This document shows, one piece after another, positions 42,190-50,900 of a stretch of DNA of 64,000 bases. A program made the translations under genes and the position numbers. The stretch lies in assembly GCF_900111155.1 (NCBI RefSeq), contig NZ_FOGG01000003.1, positions 133,145 through 197,144 on the forward strand, written 5' to 3'. The notes beneath the pieces are model-generated. The model saw only the letters and a list, made by a program, of their open reading frames with translations, searched no databases and was not told where the DNA came from. Within the stretch, counting starts at the first letter, position 1. Each line of letters starts with the position of its first letter. The DNA is from Pedobacter rhizosphaerae. Its GTDB lineage: Bacteria; Bacteroidota; Bacteroidia; Sphingobacteriales; Sphingobacteriaceae.

Positions 42190-42870
42190 AAGCCATCTAA
42201 GAAAAATATAAGCCCAGCTCTGTACTTTGCGGGGTTGTGGGTTACGTGTTCCGAGTTATGGGTCGAAACGCCTAATTAACTTAAACGTTGCAGCTTATTT
42301 TGAACCATATGAGACATGTAAGAAAAATATAAGCCCAGCTCTGCGTTCTCTGTGCCTCTCTTGGTGTTCTCCGGTTGAAACAGTTGTAAGTTGTACGTTT
42401 TAAGTTATAAGTTTGGGTGTGTGAACTAACGTATCACCATATTAGGAATCTTGAATTGCACAGCTTATTTTGAACCATATGAGCCATGTAAGAAAAAATA
42501 AGCCCAGCTCTGTACTTTGCGGGGTTGTGGGTTACGTGTTCCGAGTTATGGGTCGAAACGCCTAATTAACTTAAACTTTGCAACTAATTTTGAACCATAT
42601 GAGAATGTAAGAAAAATATAAGCCCAGCTCTGCATTCTCTGTGCCTTATCTTGGTGTTCTCCGTGGTTAAATGTGTTGCGGGTTATGTGTTGTAGGTTAG
42701 GGGGCTAGATGCCTATCCACCTCACATACTATTTTGCAGCCTTACTTTGCGTTCTCTGTGCCTTATCTTGGTGTTCTCCGTGGTTAAATGTGTTGCGGGT
42801 TATGTGTTGTAAGTTACGGGACTAGATGCCTATCCACCTCACATACTATTTTGCAGCCTTACTTTGCGTT
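42190..42870. repeat. Mosaic intergenic tract, inverted relative to the 31.1-31.9 kb tract
   Basis: Modules TAAGAAAAATATAAGCCCAG plus CTCTG, TTTTGAACCATATGAG and CTTGGTGTTCTCCG are the reverse complements of those at 31300-31760. Four copies start near 42198, 42320, 42490 and 42608, and the last segment (GTGGTTAAATGTGTTGCGGG... CCTATCCACCTCACATACTATTTTGC) is itself duplicated at about 42668 and 42780. No gene is visible. The tract separates divergent GH92 and mnmA. Confidence 0.87.
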
Positions 42871-42953
42871 CTTTGTGTTAAAAAAAACCTACAATCGAAA
42901 ATGCTTTTTACAAGTTACTGACCCTACCAGACTGAATTAAAACAAATAAACCT

Positions 42954-42961
42954 TATTTTTG
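42954..42961 (+). promoter_or_regulatory. TATTTTTG -7 box of mnmA
   Basis: Exact TAnnTTTG match, 18 nt before the ATG at 42980. An alternative in-frame TTG (42959) is part of this box, which argues against it as the start. Confidence 0.6.
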
Positions 42962-42979
42962 CATTTCTATATTTTTAAA

Positions 42980-44071
42980 ATGAGTAAACACGGTAGAATT
43001 CTGGTAGCCATGAGTGGCGGGGTTGATAGCTCTGTAGCAGCTGTAATGCTGCATGAGCAAGGTTATGAGGTTATTGGCTTAACCATGAAGACCTGGGATT
43101 ATGCCAGTGCAGGCGGAAGTAGTAAGGAAACCGGATGTTGCTCATTAGATAGTATTAATGATGCCCGTACCCTGGCTGTTAATTATGGCTTTCCGCACTA
43201 TATTTTAGATATTCGTGATGAATTTGGCGATTATGTAATCGATAATTTCGTTGATGAATACCTTGCGGGAAGAACACCTAACCCATGTGTTTTATGCAAT
43301 ACCCATATTAAATGGGAAGCTTTGTTAAAGCGTGCCAATAAACTGGATTGTGAATTTATCGCAACAGGACATTATGCCAATATCCGTCAACAAGATAGTG
43401 GCCGCTATGTGATTTCTAAAGGCAAGGACGAAAATAAAGATCAATCTTATGTGCTTTGGGGCGTTTCTCAGGAAAACCTTTCCAGAACCAAATTCCCTTT
43501 GGGTAGCTTTGCCAAATCTGAAATCAGACAAATGGCTTTAGATATGGGACAGGAAGAACTGGCCAAAAAATCTGAAAGCTATGAAATCTGTTTCGTACCT
43601 GACAATGACTACCGTGCCTTCCTAAAACATAAAGTAGAAGACCTGGAAGACAGAGTAGCAGGTGGAAACTTTATATTAAGCAATGGAATGGTTGTTGGCC
43701 AGCATAAAGGTTATCCTTTTTACACCATTGGGCAACGTAAGGGTTTGGGTATAGCGTTTGGCGAGCCCATGTTTGTTACGCAGATTTTACCAGAAAGCAA
43801 TACCGTTGTTTTAGGGAGAGCAGACGAGTTAGAGCGTCGTGAAGCTATGGTTAGAAATATTAACCTGGTTAAATACGCCAGCATTGAAGAACCGATGAAT
43901 GATGTAATTACCAAAATCCGTTATAAAGATGCAGGTATGTTAAGCACCATCGTTCAGGAAAAAGATAAAATGCGTGTTGTTTTTGATCATGCAGTATCTG
44001 CTATTGCACCAGGCCAATCGGCTGTTTTTTATGAAGGCAATGACTTATTGGGTGGTGGCTTTCTAGTTTAA
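42980..44071 (+). CDS. mnmA: tRNA-specific 2-thiouridylase MnmA
   Basis: 363 residues from the ATG at 42980. The PP-loop ATPase motif SGGVDSS lies at about residue 12, the first cysteine site is PCVLC (C103 and C106) and the second catalytic cysteine C204 lies in SYEICFVPD. Family signatures ATGHYA and YTIGQRKGLGIA are present. MnmA thiolates U34 of tRNA-Lys, -Glu and -Gln in the cytoplasm, with sulfur from a cysteine desulfurase relay. The first site reads PCxxC where the E. coli enzyme has PDxxC, a variant found in many bacteria. It has its own promoter and terminator. Confidence 0.97.
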   Translation: MSKHGRILVAMSGGVDSSVAAVMLHEQGYEVIGLTMKTWDYASAGGSSKETGCCSLDSINDARTLAVNYGFPHYILDIRDEFGDYVIDNFVDEYLAGRTPNPCVLCNTHIKWEALLKRANKLDCEFIATGHYANIRQQDSGRYVISKGKDENKDQSYVLWGVSQENLSRTKFPLGSFAKSEIRQMALDMGQEELAKKSESYEICFVPDNDYRAFLKHKVEDLEDRVAGGNFILSNGMVVGQHKGYPFYTIGQRKGLGIAFGEPMFVTQILPESNTVVLGRADELERREAMVRNINLVKYASIEEPMNDVITKIRYKDAGMLSTIVQEKDKMRVVFDHAVSAIAPGQSAVFYEGNDLLGGGFLV

Positions 44072-44095
44072 GCATTATCCATATTTTCTATAAAA

Positions 44096-44130
44096 TAAAA
44101 AGAGAGACTAACTAGGCCTCTCTTTTTTTG
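44096..44130 (+). terminator. Terminator of mnmA
   Basis: AAAAGAGAG and CTCTCTTTT pair around an 11-nt loop and run into a T tract. It lies about 25 nt after the mnmA stop. Confidence 0.75.
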
Positions 44131-44296
44131 TTTTGAATCTAAATCGTCCCGTTGATTTAATTCTTAAGCAAATATCCATTACTTTCTTCAGCCAGTCAAT
44201 ACCGAGTGATTGGTAATTTTCAAATATACAGCGAAGTAATAATTTTAATATTTAAGCTAAGGTAAAATAACGGTATACGTCCCGTTATTTATGCAA

Positions 44297-46864
44297 TTAT
44301 TCTGCCTTAAGTAGCTTTTGAGCCCTAAACAGATTGTCTGCGGCTTGTAGTATTTTAAGTCTGAGTTTAGGGTTATAGTCAGGATTAGCCGCTAAAAAGG
44401 TTTGGACAATTTCTGCCGCTTCGGCACTTTGATAATTACCAAAAGTTGCTTGTAGCCAGTTTTGCGGAAAAAAGATATCCCCCGTACGTTGAATTTCTGC
44501 CAATAAATCTAAACTCTTAACCAGGTATTTCAGCGATGTACTTTGTCTTAAAGAATGATGAAGGTAAGTAAGGGCAGTTGTTACATTGGCTTCCTTCTCC
44601 CTATTGGATTTTAAAGCTAAGCTATTGAAAAACTCATCCCTAACAGCGGCCTTTTCCGAAACTGCCGGCATGATAAATTTGAACCTGCTCTTACGATCAG
44701 GATTGGTAATTCTATCCAGCTGTTTATTTAAAATATCCGGGTATTTATTCTCCCTTAGGGAAAGTGAAAAGGCTAAACTGGTATAATCATCCTCTGTAAG
44801 TTTAACGCCAGCAGGTGCCTGCTGTTTACACCAAACGGTATAAAGGGTATCCATGGCACCATGAGAAATGAAAATATCCTGATAGGTTTTGAATAGAATC
44901 TTTTTGTTATTGGCTAATTTTTGTTTTTTCATTGCAGCCCATACCGCTTGCTCTAAACGGCTACTCCATACCTTCCGTTCTTCGGCAGTTATAAATTCCC
45001 AATAAATGGAACTGATATAGCCATTAATCAATCGAAGGTTTAATTCCTCCTGTTCCCTTTCTAAACCATTCATTAAAAGGTTAAGTAAAAAAACAGGCTT
45101 TACTGCTCTACCATTTAACATATTCTCGTACAAAGTGATATAAGCAGATGCCCTACTCACTGGATTTTTGATGGTGTAAACCTGCTTAGGCATTTCAGGG
45201 TCTACCGGCCATAAGCCATATCCTTGTCCGGCTGAATTGAACAACACAAACAAGGGTTTATCAGCACCTTTCAATGCTTCAACTGTCACACTAGCGGCGT
45301 TCATATTAACTGTAATATTTTTCACCGTGTCTGGATAAAAGAGCGTAAGATCGAAAAATTGTGGCCAAATCCCCCTGGTATTATATTCTGCCTCCTGGCG
45401 GATGGAAAACTTCTTAATTTTATCCTGGTTATACTTGATTTCATAGTTTATAATAGGTCTGCCCGTTTCATCTACCCATACCTTATTCCATTTTTTTAAA
45501 TTTGCATCGGTATAAAGATCCAGTACCTCAATCAATTCCGGCCAGGAAGCATTACCATTACTAAACTTTTTAAGGTATTCTCTAATGCCTTGCTGAAATT
45601 TCTCCTTACCCATTAACAATTCCAATTGACGCATCATGATTGGAGCTTTGTGATAAATGATATTTCCATACATGGAACCCGCATCTTGCAAATTGTCTAA
45701 TTGTTGCCGTATAGGATTAGCGCCAGTGGTTCTATCCGTTGCATAAGCAGCAGGAAAATGATCAATGAGAAACTTAAGATCAAAATTACTATCGCTAGCC
45801 AGGCCTTCGTTACTTTTATCAGCCATAAAATTGGCAAACACTTCCTTCATCCACACATCGTTGAACCAGCTCATCGTTACCAGATCGCCGAACCACATAT
45901 GGGCAGTTTCATGTGCAATAAGATTAGATCGGGCATTCAATTGATCCTTTGTAGCACTGGGATCTAAAAAAAGTGATGAAGCCTTGTATTGGATGGCACC
46001 TACATGCTCCATACCTCCAAATTGAAAATCCGGAATAGCCACAAATCCAAACTTTTGAAAAGGATAAGGGATCGCGGTCCAATTTTCAAAATACCGAAGC
46101 GAATGTTCATGGATTTTAAAGATTTCGGTCATGCTATTTTTAATCTTGGCCGTGTCTGTTTCCCGATATAAAAAATCACGCTGCATTCCCGCAATCTGAC
46201 CGGTATGAAGATCAAACTTACCGGCAGCAAAAGAGAACAGATAGGTACTCAAAAGATCGGAAGTTTTAAAGGAGATCGTTTTCCTGTCCTGATTATTCAG
46301 GGTATTTTCTTCTTGAGCATTAGCTATCGCTTTCCAGCTATCTGGAATGGTAAGACTGAGTTTATAAGTGGCTTTCAGGTCTGGTTGGTCAAAGCAGGGA
46401 AATACCGTTCGGGCTCGGTCAGGTACAAATAAGGTGTACAGGTAATCGGCATTTCTATTCAGCGCCGCTTCTCCGGCCTCAAAAACCAACTGAATCTGAT
46501 TGTCTCCTGCGATAAGCAGTGATTTATCAATAATAATATGCTCTTCCTTAAAAACAACCGCAGTACTTTTACCATTCACCTGGATCGTTTTAATTTTATC
46601 GCCGTTTTCCCTGAAATCGAGTTGCAGGTTATACTTATTGGAAAGTAATTTAAATGTAATCGATTCCGATGCCTGAATGGCTTTTTTTCGTTCCAGGGGA
46701 ATATCCAGGCTTAACTGATAACTGATTTGACTGATTACCTTTTTTCGATACGTAGCTAATTCCCTGGAAACGCCTTTAACCACTTCTGGTTCTGCGGCCC
46801 TGAGCAATAAAAATGAAAATAAAAAAGCTGCCGTAAAGCAAAATCGGGTAATAAGTTTAGTCAT
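44297..46864 (-). CDS. Secreted M1-family aminopeptidase
   Basis: 855 residues from the ATG at 46864 (MTKLITRFCFTAAFLFSFLLLRAAEP, a signal peptide). The exopeptidase motif is GGMEHVGA and the gluzincin zinc site is HETAH (H318, E319, H322) with E341 exactly 18 residues later in WMKEVFANF. An ERAP1-like helical C-terminal domain follows to the end. It removes N-terminal residues from peptides, here probably in the periplasm. A GTG 21 nt upstream could extend it, but the frame would then run through the promoter box at 46869-46876. Monocistronic; divergent from the alpha/beta hydrolase. Confidence 0.95.
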   Translation of the reverse strand: MTKLITRFCFTAAFLFSFLLLRAAEPEVVKGVSRELATYRKKVISQISYQLSLDIPLERKKAIQASESITFKLLSNKYNLQLDFRENGDKIKTIQVNGKSTAVVFKEEHIIIDKSLLIAGDNQIQLVFEAGEAALNRNADYLYTLFVPDRARTVFPCFDQPDLKATYKLSLTIPDSWKAIANAQEENTLNNQDRKTISFKTSDLLSTYLFSFAAGKFDLHTGQIAGMQRDFLYRETDTAKIKNSMTEIFKIHEHSLRYFENWTAIPYPFQKFGFVAIPDFQFGGMEHVGAIQYKASSLFLDPSATKDQLNARSNLIAHETAHMWFGDLVTMSWFNDVWMKEVFANFMADKSNEGLASDSNFDLKFLIDHFPAAYATDRTTGANPIRQQLDNLQDAGSMYGNIIYHKAPIMMRQLELLMGKEKFQQGIREYLKKFSNGNASWPELIEVLDLYTDANLKKWNKVWVDETGRPIINYEIKYNQDKIKKFSIRQEAEYNTRGIWPQFFDLTLFYPDTVKNITVNMNAASVTVEALKGADKPLFVLFNSAGQGYGLWPVDPEMPKQVYTIKNPVSRASAYITLYENMLNGRAVKPVFLLNLLMNGLEREQEELNLRLINGYISSIYWEFITAEERKVWSSRLEQAVWAAMKKQKLANNKKILFKTYQDIFISHGAMDTLYTVWCKQQAPAGVKLTEDDYTSLAFSLSLRENKYPDILNKQLDRITNPDRKSRFKFIMPAVSEKAAVRDEFFNSLALKSNREKEANVTTALTYLHHSLRQSTSLKYLVKSLDLLAEIQRTGDIFFPQNWLQATFGNYQSAEAAEIVQTFLAANPDYNPKLRLKILQAADNLFRAQKLLKAE

Positions 46865-46868
46865 GTTA

Positions 46869-46876
46869 CAAACATA
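46869..46876 (-). promoter_or_regulatory. TATGTTTG -7 box of the M1 aminopeptidase
   Basis: Exact TAnnTTTG match on the minus strand, only 4 nt before the ATG at 46864. The transcript may therefore begin at or next to the start codon. Confidence 0.5.
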
Positions 46877-46942
46877 TAAAATCACTGGGATTGAATGGCA
46901 TGAATACCCCGAAATTAGTCATGAATGCCTCTTTTGTCACTT

Positions 46943-46950
46943 TAATTTTG
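46943..46950 (+). promoter_or_regulatory. TAATTTTG -7 box of the alpha/beta hydrolase
   Basis: Exact TAnnTTTG match, 41 nt before the ATG at 46992 and back to back with the M1 promoter. Confidence 0.55.
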
Positions 46951-46991
46951 CACGTATATTTAAACAATTATTGAATTAAAAGAATGGAAGG

Positions 46992-47819
46992 ATGAAAGCA
47001 TTAAACACGGTTCTAATTATAATCATATTCATATCAAACGCTATGTCGCAAACCAATGGTAAATATGCCACCGTAAATGGCTTAAAAATGTATTATGAAA
47101 TTCATGGGAAAGGCTATCCTTTAGTCTTAATCCATGGAGGTGGATCAACTATCGAAACCACATTTGGAAGGGTTTTGCCAGATTTAGCCAAACAACACCA
47201 GGTTATTGCGGTAGAATTGCAGGCACATGGCCGTACTGCCGACATAGACCGAGCGTTGAGTTTTGACCACGATGCCAGTGATGTGGCTGCATTATTAAAG
47301 CAACTCGGCATTAGTAAAGCAGATATTTTTGGTTTTAGTAATGGTGCGAGTACAGCGCTTACTTTAGCCATAAAATATCCCGAGCTGGTTAATAAAATCA
47401 TTGTTGCCTCTACTATGTACAAAAAATCTGGAGCTTACCCATGGCTTTGGGAAATGATGAAAACGCCCTCCTTTGATCAAATGCCTAAACAACTGAAAGA
47501 GGGCTTTCTGGCGGTAAATCCTGATGAAAATGCGCTTTTATCCAGCTATAAAAGAGATGTAACCAGGATGCAATCGTTTACGGATATGAATGAAGAAGAT
47601 ATTAAGGGGATAAAAGCCCCTACGCTGATTATTGCAGGAGATAAAGATGTTGTTACCCCGGAACACGCTGTAGAAATGTCGAGGCAAATACCTGATGCCA
47701 GGCTCTTGATCTGGCCAGGGGGGCACGGCGATTACATTGGGGAGATTACCACCGCAACAGCAAATGATGGTTATTACCCTGTACTTTCTGCTATTGAAGA
47801 GTTTCTGAAAGAAAAATAG
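46992..47819 (+). CDS. Exported alpha/beta-hydrolase
   Basis: 275 residues with a signal peptide (MKALNTVLIIIIFISNAMSQ). The fold shows LVLIHGGGS (oxyanion loop), the nucleophile elbow GFSNG with S116, the acid in IIAGDKDVVTP and the base in GGHGDYIG, a full catalytic triad. An esterase or similar hydrolase, substrate unknown. A tiny open frame (ATG GAA GGA TGA) starts at 46984 and its stop overlaps the real ATG; this could couple translation but may be chance. It ends 81 bp before the convergent GH31 gene. Confidence 0.93.
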   Translation: MKALNTVLIIIIFISNAMSQTNGKYATVNGLKMYYEIHGKGYPLVLIHGGGSTIETTFGRVLPDLAKQHQVIAVELQAHGRTADIDRALSFDHDASDVAALLKQLGISKADIFGFSNGASTALTLAIKYPELVNKIIVASTMYKKSGAYPWLWEMMKTPSFDQMPKQLKEGFLAVNPDENALLSSYKRDVTRMQSFTDMNEEDIKGIKAPTLIIAGDKDVVTPEHAVEMSRQIPDARLLIWPGGHGDYIGEITTATANDGYYPVLSAIEEFLKEK

Positions 47820-47834
47820 TTCGAATTATACCAA

Positions 47835-47882
47835 TAAAAAAGGAGTCAGGTAAGGGGCTCTACTCCCCTCCTAACTCCTTTC
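47835..47882. terminator. Bidirectional terminator between the hydrolase and GH31
   Basis: GGAGTCAGGTAAGGGG pairs imperfectly with CCCCTCCTAACTCC, with an A run before and a T/C-rich run after, so it can serve both converging genes. Confidence 0.7.
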
Positions 47883-47900
47883 TCAATCTACACTTATAGT

Positions 47901-50900
47901 TTAAAACCTTAAGGTATTCAGCTTCTTATCTACGAGGATGCCTTCTTTTAATTTAAGTTCAAACTTCAGTTTACGTTTAGCTTTTAACTTTAACAGGAAT
48001 AGGTCTTTCGTGCCTGTTAAGGCTTCCTTAGCGCCCAGATTAACAAAAGTTGGATATAAAACCTGCTCACCATTGGTATGTAAGCGATTATAAGTTAAGT
48101 TATCCATTTGTTTAGCACTCAAATTTACCACCCCTATAAACTCATAATCCTGCGCGTTATAAGGCAGTGCAAAGCTTAAGGCATTTACTGATTTTAGATC
48201 CAGCCCCTTCACTTTAACTTCGATAATTTCATCCTTGTTGTAAAGTGCTTTTGCCGTACTGATAGCTAGTTTCCCGGCTAACTGATCTATCTTAGCATTG
48301 TTTACACCACCATCTAGTTGCGTGGCGACTATAGAAATATCATAAGCATCAATTAAATTATTTTTATTGATATCGCCATTGCTGATATAACCTTCAAAAT
48401 CTGCATCACCTTTTCTTAATCCGGTGTAATTGATGTAGGAGGTCAAATCATTTTTATCGATCAGATGATCGTTATTGATATCTCCCGGAAGATAGCTTTC
48501 TGTACCTGGAACTTTAAACACGTAAAGTTCACGTCCCGATCCAAAGCCACCTACCCCATCGGCTACAGCAATTTTAATGTAGCGTGCGGTTGGATGATTA
48601 CTAAAGTTAAACACCTTAACTTCATCATTATTAGCCCATTCAAAGGCTCCGGCTTCCGTCCAGCTTTCTTTATTATTACTAAAAAATACCTTTCCTTTTA
48701 AGAGGATTCCATTTCCCCTTCCCGACCGAGGTAAATAAAGGAATTTATCCAACTGGTTAACCGACTTCAGATCCATAATCATATCAAAAGGAATAGATTT
48801 TACGCCCCATTTAGTATGCCACATATTTCCTTCATCATAATCGAAAAGCTTGTTAATTCCAGAACCTCCTTGATTTTCTGCTGTTGTTTCAGCTATAATT
48901 CCCTGAATCGCAAACTCCAGCGGATTAGATTTAGTTGTAGCCTTAATTTCCGTCCAATCTGAGTAACCATCCTTATTGGCTGCCCGTAATTTAAAGGAGT
49001 AAGCTGTTTCTGCCTGTAATCCATCAAATAATAAAGTGGTGTCTTTAATGGTGGTGTAATGCATTCCATTAAAATCAATTTCATAGAAATCTGCATTGGC
49101 TACTGGAGTCCAGCTTGGCTTTAAGGTATAAGCTTCTGTATTTTTATCTGTAATCCTGGCATTTGCTGGTGTAGTCAGGGCTCCTGAAGTGACGCGGTTC
49201 TTGTCGGCAGGCGCAAATTTAAAGCCATCAACAAGAAGTACTACTGCATTTTTTGTAATATCGGTAGCCGCTACTTTTACCAAAACCTGTGGGTTCTTGG
49301 TTATTACGACCTTTTCAAAAGCCTCTCCTTTGGTAGAAAAGCGATTTAAGTTCGGATTGGCATCGTAGAAATAAACATTTGTTCCATTTAAAAATGCTTC
49401 CACAGACGATACCTCTGTAAGTTTAATTTTGTCGTTCCCTGCTTTAACAGATAGCTTTTTCGGCTTCTCCGTTACATTCACCCTAAACTCAGTAGTCTTC
49501 TGCCTTACAAAACCCTCAAAATCTCCCTTTGCAGGTTGAATGGTAATTGTTACCTTATTCCCTGCTACTTCTGATTCAATGAGCGTAGAAACGCCTTTTC
49601 CCAATTTATAAGCTTCAGTTGTTCCATCATCATCATATTCCGTAAATGAAGTTTTTCCTGCAGGATAAAGTTCATAAATACGCTTTCCCTTATCAATCTC
49701 CGCGACGTTATTATTCGCTTTAGCCATCGGGATAATGGCACCATTTTTCACCAATACCGGCAACTTCCATACTGGTGCATCAAAACTATTCAAAATACTG
49801 TTTCCGGCATATTGCGCTCCGGTAAAGTAATCTATCCAATTTCCATCGGGAAGATAAATTCCATTGCGGATATCATTGCCTTTTTCATCCAGTCTAGTGG
49901 GCTGATAAATTGGAGCCACCAGGAAATAAGGGCCATACATAAATTGGTATTGCGTTGACGTACCCTGGGTATAGTTATTTGGGTACTCCAAAAACATCGC
50001 CCTGATTATGGGCAAGCCAGTTAAAGCCTCTTTAGCAATACTATAGGTATAAGGGAGCAACTCCGACTTAAGTTTTAAATAGTTTCGGTTAATGGAGGTA
50101 AAAGGCTCACCCAAGGCATGTGGATATTTCTCATTCGCTCCCCAGCCATCCATATTCAACTCCATCGGTGTAAAGGTTTTCCATTGAAAATCTCTGGTAT
50201 TGATGGTGGTGTTTTTTCCTCCAAAAATGCCGTCCATATCCGAAGTAATGTTTGGCTGACCAGATAAACCAGCACCTAAATAAGTGGGGATGTGGAAACG
50301 GATATATTCCCAAACCCCGCCGGTTTGATCTCCTGACCAAATACCTGCATAACGTTGTGTGCCCGCCCAACCATCTAAGGAGATAATAAAAGGTCTGGCG
50401 TTATTGCCATAATAAGGCATAATTTGGCCTACATCGGCTACCCCATTAAGTCCGAATGAATATCCGGCACCTACCCAGGCCACGTCGGTTTTCAGTACAC
50501 GTACACCTGCATCTCTAACTTCCTTAATGATGTCTCTTTGCAAAAGCGCAGTCACTTCGGATTTAGGATGAAGATCTGATTGTGTCCAAAGACCTATCTC
50601 TACTCCATTCTTTCTGGCGTAATCGCCAAGACTTTTAAGGTTTTGAATATTGCCATCTAATGTTTCTGTTTGGCCATAACCTGCTCCATAGCCGTCATTT
50701 GGAAGCAGCCATCCAAAAGGCATATCGTTCTTTTTGTATCGATCGATAACCGCCCGTGCAGAAAACTGATAGTTATTTTTTTCACCATTGAGTGATTCTT
50801 TTACCCCACCATTGTCTTTTTGTGCTTCTTTATAGCGCTTACCATCTTCAAATAATGTTCCCTTATCATCTTCCTTCCAAAAATCGCGGTTGTAAGCATT

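Noticed and set aside
31120..42870. Insertion sequences or transposon remnants in the repeat-rich gaps
   Set aside because: No transposase-like frame, terminal inverted repeats or target duplications are visible; the tracts are short-word mosaics.
46984..46995. Three-codon upstream frame overlapping the alpha/beta-hydrolase start
   Set aside because: Too short to distinguish from chance in a purine-rich ribosome-binding region; only mentioned with the gene.
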